From Adiantum capillus-veneris (Eukaryota > Streptophyta > Polypodiopsida > Polypodiales > Pteridaceae), in contig CM043953.1 of NCBI GenBank assembly GCA_014529385.2, positions 111,168,549-111,232,548 of the forward strand: a stretch of DNA of 64,000 bases, in the 5' to 3' direction. The notes beneath the pieces are model-generated. The model was given only the letters and a program-made list of their open reading frames with translations. It made no database searches and was not told where the DNA came from. This document shows positions 10,269 to 20,518 of the stretch, in pieces (position 1 is the stretch's first letter; each line of letters starts with the position of its first letter). The position numbers and the translations under genes were made by a program.

Positions 10269-10765
10269 ATATATTGGGTATGGGTGCGATATGCAGGGGG
10301 TGATATAGATCCCACAAAGTCAATGCCCCATTTTGCAAATGCTCTTGCTCCCATCGTTGGCCGTAATGGCATCTCATCTTTTTTTATTGGCATCTTGGTG
10401 CATTGACATGCGTCACAACGCTTTACAAACTCTTCAGCATCCATGTGCAATGTAGGCCACCAAATTCCTGCGGTTAAGACAATTTTTTCCGTCTTATCGC
10501 TCGAAAAATGGCCTCCACTTATTCCGCTATGTGCATGTTTTAGAATCAACAGGTATTCTCTTTCACTTGCACAGATTCTAAGCTGATTGTCCTTTCCCCG
10601 CTTATAGAGTTGGTTCCCAATTAACTGAAAGTCACGAGCTTCCAGCTCTATATCTTTTTCCCGTGCTCTTGTTATGTTCTCAGGGAACATCTTGGTGGTT
10701 AAGAAGTCAATGATATATTGACTCCATGCAGATGCTATGTTTACCTGAAACGATCCACTGGTCAT
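10269..10765 (-). pseudogene. B1 integrase fragment: second HHCC zinc module and start of catalytic core
   Basis: About 165 residues from the minus strand. An HHCC zinc-binding module (AH...GGH, then CDAC, coordinates about 10405-10550) is followed by KWGIDFVG, which holds the first catalytic Asp. The frame then runs into the TAT1 LTR at 10268, so the rest of the DDE core was separated by that insertion. Upstream residues (ELEARDFQLIGNQLYKRG region) are typical of the linker before integrase in Athila/Tat-like elements. The apparent extension past 10268 into LTR sequence is artefactual. Confidence 0.88.
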
Positions 10766-10985
10766 TTGGCACTACATATAGTACAATTGGTAACATAAGT
10801 ATGTGTGTCCGCATACATAGTTGGCCAATAAACCCCTAACTAATTCAGTCTCTGGTGTGTCTTCACTATTGAACAATGAAATGCACAATCCTGGACATGT
10901 GCCTCTTCAAGGTAGCACTCGAATTCTTCCGGATTTATACATAATCGTAAGATTAGGTCCGATCCAAGATGATACAGCCGTCCTG
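10765..10985 (-). pseudogene. B1 first HHCC zinc module (degenerate duplicate)
   Basis: Minus-strand translation gives EEAH...FHCS...WPTMYADTHTYV...CTIC between about 10930 and 10768. This is a second, separate HHCC-like module just upstream of the one in the main integrase fragment. An in-frame TAG replaces a residue in the middle, and a TGA follows the module. The two modules share spacing around the WPT motif and the terminal C-x2-C. It could be a tandem duplication of the integrase N-terminal zinc domain or a relic of recombination between related elements. Confidence 0.6.
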
Positions 10986-10988
10986 CTA

Positions 10989-11640
10989 TCAACTGGAAGT
11001 TTTTTGTTTGTCAAATTGTTTGTTGTTTGGATCTGCATTCCATATTATCAAACCTACTTCCACAGGAAGAATGCTAACAATTTCCTGAGACCATTTGGGT
11101 ACCGTTTCAATGTTGAAAAGATAAGCATCTGGTATGTCATCATCTACTCCTTTAGGAGCTTCCCCGTTGTGTATCCTTGAAAGATGATCCGCTCGTAGAT
11201 GGGTTTTACCCTTTTTGACCACCACTGTGAAGTCAAATTCTAGCAATATAATAAACCACCGTACGATTCTCCCTATATTGCAAGGTTTATTTACTAGTTA
11301 CAAAAGAGCTTGATGATCTGTGAAGAACACAAATTTGTTTGCAAGCAAATAATGCCGAAATTTCTTTACAGCATAAATCATTCCTAACCCTTCCCGCTCG
11401 GTGGTTGTGTAGTTCTTTTTTGCAATGTTTAACTATCAGCTCGCCTAGCAAACTAGAAAATCCATTGTTCCGTCTCCAGGTTGAGCTAGAATACTTCCAA
11501 TGGCATATGCTGAAGCATCAATGTGAACATGGAATATCTTCTCCCAATCTGGTGCCTTTAGTACAGGTGATGATATAAGGTTTTCCTTCAACTTTTGGAA
11601 TAAATTTTCACACTCCTCAGTCCACTCGAAATTGATTTGT
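10989..11640 (-). pseudogene. B1 RT connection and RNase H remnant
   Basis: From right to left the minus strand encodes FEWTEEC...LISSPVLKAPDW, HIDASAYAIG (RNase H first Asp), a TEREGLGMIYAVKKFRHYLL stretch, TDHQALL and finally HLRADHLSRI. These are in gypsy RNase H order. Frames are broken by stops and shifts. Upstream it joins directly to protease-type sequence, so the RT fingers, palm and catalytic DD are absent. Confidence 0.85.
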
Positions 11641-11644
11641 CAAA

Positions 11645-12034
11645 ATTGACTATTGCAAATGTATGCTCATACTCGATACTTTACTTTTTCTAAAAGTCCT
11701 AGAGGCTTCTCCATGAACCATCTGCCAATTGCAGTTTCATTTTGGTAGCCCTCAAAGCTGGTTTTTCCCATTTTTTCCAGATTTCTTTGGTGGCGATAGC
11801 AACCCCCGCTCCACTGTCAAGAATAGCTTTGGAAACTACTCCTTGGAATTCTACTGGTAGTGTAGTGTTTCCGTCTTCTCCCTCACAATATTCTCCAACC
11901 TTATTCAATGGTACCGGCCTAGTGTTTAGATGAGGCCTGTCCAACTCTCTGATCCCTTCTTGTAGCTTCAAGGTGGGGTATTTTACTCCAAATTTTTCTA
12001 GGCATTTTCTTGTCTGATCCAACTGATTCTGCAC
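11645..12034 (-). pseudogene. B1 aspartic protease
   Basis: The minus-strand frame includes AILDSGAGVAIATKEIW (catalytic Asp at the DSG motif) and LQLADGS, then EYEHTFAIV-type sequence one frame over. It follows Gag on the minus strand and precedes the deletion junction near 11640. Catalytic residues are present, but the reading frame is broken downstream. Confidence 0.82.
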
Positions 12035-12035
12035 T

Positions 12036-13300
12036 TTTGGGCTCTGCTATTTCCTTGGGTGTTATGGCTACTATGGTGTGTGAGCTTAAGCTAGCTAGAT
12101 CCTCCAACCGCTCCAATCTGTCCTTGGTATGTTTCAACTCCTCAGATAGGGCTGTTTGCTCTCGTTCCTTCCTGGATTTCCTACGCGCCTTTCTAGCTTT
12201 CCAAGTGCTTCTCTGATTTTTCATTTTTGAACTTTGGGCATCGGTTTTTGGTTCTTTAACTATGGGTTCTTTCGTCCTTCTTTGAGCTTGGGCCCGTGTT
12301 ACTGCCTGAATAGGTATGATTGTTTCATTTTCCGATCCTCCATTGGAAGGTACTGTTCTAACATGTTCAAGGTGGTTTTTGCTCCTTTGCTCGGGTTTTT
12401 AGGGCAATCGGGAATCAAATGAGTAATTCCACATTCTGGGCAATACGCATTGACTCTAATGATTTCATCATGAGGACAGTCTCTCAGCCAATGGTCTCCT
12501 CCACACTTGTAACAGGGTCCCTTGGGTTGTTGAGGTGCTCCTTGAGCTCTTCTTTGTTGGTAAGCATGTCTCTGTCCGCCCATGCCTCCATTGGCTATGA
12601 ACATCAGTGTTAGTTCATCTAGGCTATATCTTCCTTCTCCTGCTGCCTGTGTAGCAGTTGGTGGTCCTGTATTCCCTATCATGCTCCATGGTTCTAGCGT
12701 CAAGGGTTCTTTTGGTGGATAATAGACACGTTTTGCTGCATATCCATTGGGATCTTCATAATATGCATGCATAAGCACCAAAGCCTTATCCTCTGATTCA
12801 GTTTACTATTGGTGTGTATCTAATACCAAATGGTCGTAATCTTGGTAGGGGTGGTTGTTGCCCCAGCACCGGTTGTGGTCTTTCTACACCTATAGGTCCT
12901 AGTAAGTTGCCTGCATGATATCTAGGAATCGGTGGAACTTGAGGGGAAGCCACTGGAGCTTGGGGAGCGTAAGGTCTCTCTCTCACATATCCCTTGTTAT
13001 AATAACATTCCTCGGTCCCATGGTTTGTCCATTTTTGTTCAATGGCACACCACTTGGGCCGTTTAGCCTAGGATTTGGAGTACAAGTTGATCTTTTTTAG
13101 CACTTCATCTACGAGTTGTTCCTGGTTTACCGCTACTTCTCCTTTCGGTGCTGTCTTAGAAGACTTGCTTCCACTTTGCTGTGAAGACGAATCGTCATCA
13201 AGGTCCTTGAACTCCCTTTCTTTGTAGACCGCACAATTTTCCACAAGGTACAGAACCTCCTTGGTCAACTCATTCAACGTCGTGCTCCTCTTCATATGTA
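12036..13300 (-). pseudogene. B1 Gag C-terminal half: zinc motifs and coiled coil
   Basis: From right to left: an acidic Ser-rich segment (about 13200-13130); a C-x-I...NHGTEECYY motif (about 13050-13000) that looks like a Zn-binding CHxC; a Pro-rich linker; and two short knuckles of the form C-x2-C-x3-H-x4-C (CYKCGGDHWLRDC and CPECGITHLIPDC, about 12510-12400). A Lys/Glu-rich helical stretch ends in LEDLASLS (about 12220-12080). Frames change at least twice, so it is broken. The same modules occur in the same order in D1. Confidence 0.8.
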
Positions 13301-13307
13301 AGTCTTT

Positions 13308-15023
13308 CTAGAGATCTGCATTCCTTTGTCCTTGCATGAATATCAGCATAAGTCTAGACTGAGTTGGCAGTTCTTCAACAGGACAGAACTTAACATATCT
13401 TTTTAGTCTTAGGGCTGTCTTTCGTACAGATTCTCCATCTTTCTGTTTGAATTTATGGATTTGTGAGACAGTATTATGAGCTATTCCCCTTTGAGAGAAT
13501 TCCTCGATAAACTCGTCAAACACTTCCTCCATCGACTCAAAGTCTCTACGCTCCATAGAGTCAAACCATGTGGCAGCATCATCCTCCAGGGTTAGTCCAA
13601 ACCCTGCAAATTGGGTAGGAAAATCTAGCACCTCTTCGGCTCTAATTACACGCACAAAGGCTGCTACATGATCTCTTGGGTCTCTGCTTCCTGTGTATTT
13701 CTTGTTTACCCATTTTTGCACTTGAGAAGGTCTAATTCTTTGATGGTCTACAAACCTCATCATGGGATCTCCCCGTCCTAGTCGATATAACTCCTCGGGC
13801 CTTCTGTAATAGGCTGGTTCCTCTCCCAGTGGTGCTCCTAAACCATAATTTCTAACGGTTCTCGTTGGAGGTGGTTCTTCTCTTCAAACTCGTTCTATGG
13901 GTGGTCCTCCAGGCTCTGTCGACCCTTGTGTCTTTGGCTTACTCTCTGCCTAATACCTTGAATAGACTGGTGGTTCTTGCAACTCCCTGAGCCCTCGTGC
14001 GGCTTGATAACCATCTCGGTTTCGGTCTGATTCCATTGTTGCACTCTGTCGAAGCCATGCCTGCAATGATGGTTGGTTTGCTGGTTGGTCTTGGCCGTTG
14101 AATGCTTGCGGTCGGGTGGAATGTGAGGTTGCATCGTACTCATCTGAAAAAGGATTTGTAGACTTGCTTGGGGTGTAGGTGGCTCTTGGTACTTCCTCAG
14201 GGGCATATGTTGATGCTCCTAGACCTGTTGCTCTCTCTACCTCCTCTAGGAGAATACATTGGTATTCTCGCCCGTATCTATCAACAAAAACTATGCCCTT
14301 CCCCGTAGCAGTTTCATAAGAGAATAAGTAAAGAACCTTGTCTTTGCTTAATTCGTTTACGTATGGTTATTTGCTGCGAAAGTAAGAGACTATACCCTCC
14401 CTCTCATGTTTGTAGATTCCCACGTTCTCGTTATAAGGTGGAACCCTGGTTGTTTTGTTATCATACATAAAAATATCTCCGGGTCGATCAATGTTTGGTG
14501 GCGGTTCTTGAGTTTCTGAAACCATTTTCCCTTTTGCCACGTTATCTCCGTATCTGTTGTAATCTTCAGGGTTACTAACTATTAAATAGTGGTTCCCCTT
14601 TTTGTCTCGGAATCTATCTCCATCATCATACACTCGGATTATCTCCAATCTTTGAGCTGGTCTCTCTTCGATACAAATGCACTTGCGTCCTCGATAGTCA
14701 GAATAGACTAGGGCTCCTCTCGAGTTTGTTCCCTCCAAGAAGATCACCGTGAGCTTGGAAGCACTCAAAGGATTTTGGGAGGTGCTTCCTCCTCGCATAG
14801 GTCCATCATATGTGAAACCTCCTGGCTATTGACTACCCATCATGAAGAAATATTTGTCTGACGAAGTGTCAGTATCACTACCTTCTTCAATAATCAGTGC
14901 TAGCGGATCTAGCCTTGCCTGAGTTACACTCTCTTCGGTGGACACTAAGCTACCTTGGTCACCTGCCACCTTCTGGTCTCTAACAATGTATCTTCCTGAT
15001 CTTAAATTCTTCAAACTTATCAA
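13308..15023 (-). pseudogene. B1 Gag N-terminal half, with in-frame stops
   Basis: The minus-strand frame from Met 15023 (MISLKNLRSGR) continues in one frame through stops at 14826 (CAA then TAG), 14367 (TAA) and two more near 13940 and 13880, to 13308. The first half holds a beta-rich region with VYSDYRGRKC and VLYLFSYETATGKGIV stretches, likely a Gag-specific N-terminal domain. The second half (13763-13308) is a classical retrotransposon Gag core: FGLTLEDDAATWFDSM, EFIEEFSQRG and a C-terminal helical part. The stops are consistent with C-to-T changes at glutamine codons. Confidence 0.82.
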
Positions 15024-16808
15024 TGCAATTTATTACAAATTCAACCACTCACCTGGAAAAGGGTCAGTTTCTGCACAACTTCTTGCTTTGTTGCTGAATA
15101 TACCTGTACATAAGCGTTTTAATTTCGGATCGAATCAAAGCATTTATCTGCTAGAGGTTATCTTAGTAATGATTGGTATAACTGGAGAGTTAATCTCAGC
15201 CACTACTGTATTTTATATACTGATGATGTCTGGATTAGGTTTGCTAATCTGAAACAGTACTACCCTCAGATGTTGGTCAATTTACGCGAAACAGTCTGAA
15301 TTCAGTCTTTGCTTTGTCAAATGGGCAAACAAGGTCCAAACTCACTTCTGAAAGAAGTTCTGGAACCCTTAAGCCAAATGGAATCTCACTGTCTATGCCA
15401 GGTCAAATTTTCCTTGCAGTAGGCCCTAATAGACATCCTGCGCGTAGGATGTCTCTTGCTGTGTTTTGCCTAGATTTTTGCACTGTTGTTTCCCCTTGTT
15501 GTGCTAAGCCTACAACTGCTTTTACTTTTTGGTTTGGACACCTATTAGCTGGTCAATGAGTCAGAAATCTGTTCCGACAGCCTGTTGCTGATATTGAACA
15601 GTCTAATCAACTCCAAATTGGACCAAAATTGACTAGGAGGCTTGCCTTAGGCTATATAACACCTTACTATGCTCAAAGTCAAAGTCTGGCTTCATTTTCT
15701 TGCATTAGACATCCTACGCGTAGGATGTCTATTTCATCAGAATGGCTTCAAACTCAAAGCGTAGGCTCCCCTTGAGTTGCTAATCACTTTGGTATACTCA
15801 GAATTCAGTTTGGAGTCCCCAATCACTCAAAAGACATCCTACGTGTACGATGTCTTTTTGGCCTGTTTGACCCCAGATTTGTCCCACAGCTTCCCCTTGA
15901 TGTCAGTAACCCAATGGTATGCTTAGATTTTGGTTTGGATGTCAAAAGTCCCAAATTTCAGCTGTTCTTGCCTTTTTCAGTCAAAAGTGCTAAAGTCCGC
16001 TTTGAACCCAATTTTCTCACCCAAATGAGGTGAAACCCCTTTCAGTCACTCAATATATCTTGCAAGACATGCTCATGCAGCCCTCTTATGGTTTTGGTCT
16101 CAAAATAATGTTTTGGCACTATTTGGGTAGGATGTCTGGCAATTTCAGTCTATCTGGCCTTATCCTGTCAAGATATGGCCAAATTTCCACTTTCCAGTTG
16201 AAATTAGGGTAAACCCTACCTTCTGAACACACTAGTCAACTCAAAATCTAAAAATTCCTCCCAGATTAGCCTGTAGACATCCTACGCATAGGATGTCTCC
16301 TGGCTTAAAATTAAAAAATTTTCTAACAGGAATGCTCTTGATGCTCTGTAGGTCTATCAAAAACACTCACAGTAACTTTTGGACTTCAATTAGGCTTTCA
16401 AACACACTTTTGCATCTTTTTGCATCTTTTACAAACTTGTAATGACTTTACCAAGCAAGTGTTCATGCATGAAATGCTCTAGATCCTGAATCATGATGCC
16501 CTACTTACTCTACTCCTACCTATCATGTGAAATGGTGATGATGGTGCTTTTGGTTTCTTTTTGGCCTCTTCGGGCTCTCAAGCTCTCTTCTCACCGCTTC
16601 TACCACTCCAACTTCTACTCTAGAACTCGACTACTACTTAAATCTACCTAAGTCGAAGGATCTAGGCCAGACACACGCTTCCTAGACTCCCTCTAAGACC
16701 TAGAGAGTCCTCCACCCTCTGATCCTACCTAAATGTAAAGGAAGACTCTTGGCAAGCCAAAATCCCAATCCTCAAGGATTAGTCTCGGTCACCTACCTAA
16801 GGTTTTCG
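15024..16808 (-). other. B1 5' leader with repeated 24-bp palindromes
   Basis: About 1.8 kb between primer site and gag with no believable gene. Four copies of a 24-bp inverted-repeat site with half AGACATCCTACG lie at 15431-15454, 15707-15730 (perfect), 15832-15855 and 16275-16298, and a half site lies at 16128-16137. Surrounding sequence is itself tandemly repeated: segments beginning near 15488, 15764 and 15890, each with a CCCCTTG core and a later GGTTTGGA or CAGTTTGGA. The spacings are 276 and 126, matching the palindrome spacing. Confidence 0.8.
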
Positions 16809-16826
16809 TCCCTGGCAGAGGCGCCA
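16809..16826 (-). promoter_or_regulatory. B1 primer-binding site
   Basis: On the minus strand the LTR ends CCAACA, then one base, then TGGCGCCTCTGCCAGGGA. This closely resembles the TGGCGCC-type primer sites common in plant gypsy elements. It fixes the element's orientation and the LTR boundary. Confidence 0.8.
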
Positions 16827-16827
16827 A

Positions 16828-17763
16828 TGTTGGACGGATACTCCGCGACGGACGTCAGCACAGCGACAACTCACCTAACATGTAATGTCAGCTAAGGACG
16901 AAGCTCAACCCGTAGGCACGTGGAAGCAAGCATAAGGTGTCAACCTACACTCGACCGACTCCTAACTAATTCCTACAGAGGTCTCTACCAATTTTCTAAG
17001 TCACAGCCTTCAAGAGTGCACAAGAGGGAACTTCCTACGACGCTTTCTAGAGTCGAACATCCATCAAACAATCTTGAAACACCATAGAACTTGAAGGAGA
17101 CCCAACTAATACCAATAGGTCGCTCTCCCTAAGTTCTATGAACCAAAATCACGACCCAAAACACCTAGTGCAGAAACACGTAGGATGTCTGGCCAAAATC
17201 TGCAGGTCTTCGTTTCTGAAATCTAAAGTGCCTAATGTGTATTTCTACTCAATGTGAACGCATGGATATGCTGCAATGCAAAATCGGATAATGTATGCTC
17301 ACCCAAACACCCGATGAAGCTCGTAGAAGGAGCTCGCAAAACCTGATAGTACGCACGCAATGTAGATATCGGCGCGTAGCTCTCGTTGGGGGCAACACGC
17401 TGCACTCCTCCGCACTCGATTCCGACCCACCGGAGCACACGTAGCGTCAAGATGAAGCTCACACTCTCTCTCTCGTACACAATACGCTCACTCACAGACT
17501 TCAAAACTTGTTTTAAAAATGACAAAAGGTTTTTTCATTAAGGTCAAAAAGTGGTATATATACCTACAGTTTCTCAAACCCTAAAGTTCCAAAATCAACC
17601 ATCTACTCAATCTAACTATCAAAACTGGGATACAATCTGGAAAGTTCTGTAAGTCCCAATAATTACAAGGTGAAAAATCAGGGTTTCCTCAATGAATGAA
17701 TAATTACAAAAAATAATAGTCCTCCGAGTAGTTACTGCCGTGGGGTGTGTCCAGCTTCTAACA
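16828..17763 (-). repeat. B1 5' LTR
   Basis: 936 bp, starting TGTTAGAAG and ending CCAACA on the minus strand, with short inverted ends TGTT/AACA. The left edge is set by the primer site. The right edge is set by the abrupt change to CHR1 protease sequence. It contains a half copy of the leader palindrome at 17178-17190. The partner LTR is outside the window, so the boundaries rest on these junctions. Confidence 0.75.
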
Positions 17764-17886
17764 CAAGCCTATGAGATGGGAGATGTCCTACCCGCAGATG
17801 GTGCTTTCAAGGGGCAAGAAGCTTCATTCACTCCCTTAATCGGGAAATTGAGGCTCCATGTCCAATTCTATGTGGACAAAGAGGAC
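17764..17886 (+). pseudogene. CHR1 protease start fragment
   Basis: Encodes AYEMGDVLPADGAFKGQEA and then LRLHVQFYVDKED. This matches the CHR2 protease region at about 41575-41670, but with the about 25 bases that CHR2 has lost. The fragment starts at the B1 LTR edge and ends at 17886, where solo-LTR sequence begins. The missing continuation is found inverted, ending at 19140. Confidence 0.85.
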
Positions 17887-18102
17887 CTCCATGAAAATCC
17901 GGTCCTCAACTGTTGTCAATAGCTTAATTGCTCTCTCTTTTGAAAGTATTGTCGATGCTATCTAACTAGGTGTTATGCTTTTTGTTGCTCTCTCCACCCA
18001 AGCACTCTTGTAATTCTCATTAGGAATCTACTCTAATGAAATGCCCACTATGTTCATGCTAATTTCCTCTACACATAAGTTATTAGGCCATTAAATGTTA
18101 CA
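17887..18102 (+). repeat. Solo LTR, 3' end piece (displaced by inversion)
   Basis: 216 bp matching the 3' ends of all chromovirus LTRs here (CTCCATG...CCGGTCCTCAACTG to TTACA; compare 24270-24480 and 46490-46705). The TTACA terminus is followed by TAGGC, the reverse complement of the GCCTA at 20519-20523. It is the plus-oriented end of an antisense solo LTR whose remainder is 19141-20518. Confidence 0.85.
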
Positions 18103-19140
18103 TAGGCCATCCTTTTATTACCTCTAACTCTAATGGATCCATTTGGATGCCATCTTGAGAGATAATGTGACCTAAGTACTGAATCTCTTGACATAAAAAT
18201 TCACTTTTCTTTTGATTAACATAAAGTTTATTGTCTCTCAGAACTTGAAATATTACCTAGAGGTGCTGCTTGTGTTCGTCTAATGAATTAGAGTAGATGA
18301 TGATATCATCAAAGAACACTCCAGTAAAAGTTTGGTGAGGCCAGAATAGATTCTCCATCAAGTGGTTGAATGTGGCTGGTGCATTGGTCAAGCCAAAAGG
18401 CATGACAATGTATTCGTAAAGATCAAACGTAGTGCGAAATGCGGTCTTTACGGTGTCTTGATCAACTATCCTTAGTTGATGATAGCCACTTTTTAGGTCA
18501 ATCCTACTGAAGTAGGTGGATCCTTGTAGCTTATCAAATAGGTCTTCTACCTGTGGAACAGGAAACCTTTTTTTGATAGTGATCGGTATGTGCCATCTTT
18601 CTTTGCACTAGTAGCACAGGATAACAAAATGGAGGTGAGCTAGGCCTAACCATGCCCTTCTCGACTAACTCATGCACTTGCCGCATAATCTCCTCTTGTT
18701 GAGCTTGAGAAAATCTATAAGGAGGTTTGTTAGGCGGTGAACTTCCTAGAAGAAGTTCAATTGAATGGTCATCATTACCTCGTTTAGGAGGTATCTCACA
18801 AGGGATGTCGTTAATAAAGACATCCTCAAACCCCTTGAGAAAATCGGATAACTCTAATTCCTTTTGATTGTGTATATTTTCTTTCGCTAAAACATTAGGT
18901 TCATTTTGAGAATCTTTAACAGAAATAATGTACACAAAAATAGATCTCTTTATTCACTTGTTGGACGCTTGTGTATGCAAAATGGGTATAGTGTTACCCA
19001 TTTCCTTAGCATCTATATACATATCATTTTCCCTTAACTTAAAGGAGATTCTCCTTTCAGGGAATTTAACATTGGTAGCCATGCAATCCAACCATGGTGC
19101 TCCTAGGATTACATCTTCATGCTTGAGAGGAGAGATAAAG
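18103..19140 (-). pseudogene. Inverted CHR1 protease-reverse transcriptase block
   Basis: On the minus strand, from 19140 leftward: ISPLKHEDVILGAPWLDC (end of protease), a linker, then RT with VEKGMVRPSSPPF, LKSGYHQLRIVDQDT, MPFGLTNAPATFNHLM and FFDDIIIYSNS (the catalytic FFDD, near 18310), ending at the IKGW motif. Both ends are exact continuations of plus-strand CHR1 sequence: protease at 17886 and RNase H at 20519. The whole block has therefore been flipped in place. Frameshifts (for example near 18590) break it. Confidence 0.88.
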
Positions 19141-20518
19141 CCCCCCTCCAAAAGGCTTTGTATTATGGTTTCTCCCATCAAGAGAGACATTGTACAATAC
19201 AATTCTTTGTGTTCCTTCAAGACTAGCTAGTGCAATGAAGATGGGAACTTCATGCACTAAGCAAAACCCTTAACAAACACAACTTGAATTATTCCCATTC
19301 TCAGACCCAAGACCTCACACACCTTCGAAGATGGTGAGAGCTAGCAGGGTATGAGAGTAGATTGAGAGGAAGAAGGAGTATCTTACGAGAAAGATGTACA
19401 TCTCCTCACATAATCACTCATATGTAGCATAGATTAGCTTAGTAATTAGCTTGGTAGAGGAGATGAGCATGCATTGAAGCTTGGCTCTTGGTTGGATTTG
19501 CATCCACATGCCTAGAGAGTGTTGATGTAGGCTTCTATCTCACAAGCTTGGAGTAGGTGATGAGTTCTCCATTAAAGCTTGGGAAGAGATAGTCTTCTCT
19601 TTCTTCACACATGAGCTTGTGTCAGTGTGTGTGTGTGATAATGCCTTGCAAAAATCAGCCCCCTCTCTCTCTTGGGCAAGCCCTCTTGCTAAATGCTCTT
19701 CTTGAAGCCTCATTGGCCCTCCCCAAGTCAAGCCAATTACAATTAAGCAGCATAAGTGATAGCCATCTGACATGTGTCCCCCTTTCCCCTTTTGTGAGAG
19801 ATTTAGGTAATTAAATAATTAAACTAAACTCTCATTGGACTCCTTTGCCTCCTGGCCAATAGGAATCAGGCAAGCCATGGGGCTCCTGAATGCTCATTGG
19901 ACCCCTTGGGAGACTGCCCAATAGTCTTCTAGGAGACTTAATTCTCATTGGTTTCTTTTATTAAATGTTTTTAAACTAATTAAACTAGATTTACTCTAGC
20001 TTAATTTTCATTGGTCCACTTCAAGGGTCATCCAATAGAAATCGGGCACACCTTGTGGGCATCTGGCCTAGGGAGCTGACATGTGTCCCTCATTCCCTTT
20101 GTGTAAAGGGATCCTGTGTGTGTGTGTGTGTGTGTGTGTGGCTTTCTCTCTCATCCCCTACCTTTAGGGCTCGCCCCCTCCCATGTAGGGATGTGCAAAG
20201 ACTTTTAGGGCACACACAAAGCATCCAATTTTCCCTAGGGTTGACCTTTGGACACAACCTTTGAATTTTGGAACCTTAGCATTTTGGAAGTCTTAATGGG
20301 CTGAACCTTAGGGTCTTTTTAGCCCATTGTTGCACATGGCTCTTTTGCAGATGGCCCCCCCTTTGGATCCCTATTTTCCCTCCTTTGGATCCGTACTGTG
20401 GCCGGTCTGCTAGCTTAACCAATATTCTAGCTTTTTCTCCCCTGGCCTTCCCCACATTAAATGATCAGTTTAATATGAGAAAATCATTTAGGAGAATTAG
20501 ATATTGATTATTATGACA
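19141..20518 (-). repeat. Solo LTR, main piece (antisense)
   Basis: Minus-strand LTR from TGTCATAATAATCAATATC at 20518 leftward to the GGAGGGG tract at 19141, nearly identical to the CHR3 LTR at 60590-61951. Together with 17887-18102 it makes an LTR of about 1.59 kb. It is bordered by GCCTA (20519-20523), a 5-bp target duplication shared with the other end. It holds a TG run at about 20113-20140. Confidence 0.88.

Larger units (their letters stand above)
10269..17763 (-). mobile_element. B1: minus-strand Ty3/gypsy element, RT-deleted, interrupted by TAT1
   Basis: Read on the minus strand from right to left: 5' LTR 17763-16828, primer site, long leader with palindromes, Gag, protease, RNase H and integrase up to 10269, where TAT1 begins. 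The remaining integrase and the 3' LTR lie left of the window. Its LTR right edge adjoins CHR1 protease sequence, so B1 inserted into CHR1 (probable target CAAGC, 17764-17768). Integrase and Gag resemble non-chromodomain gypsy elements (Athila/Tat-like); the exact lineage is uncertain. Several in-frame stops and a missing RT make it non-autonomous. Confidence 0.85.

Noticed and set aside
15431-16298. CRISPR-like array of the 24-bp palindromes in B1
   Set aside because: Spacing is irregular (125-443), intervening DNA is itself repeated, and the setting is a plant retroelement leader with no cas genes.
19540-20264. Small proteins in the solo LTR (and at 60.4-61.7 kb)
   Set aside because: Frames recur only because LTRs are copies of each other, and they run through TG microsatellites.
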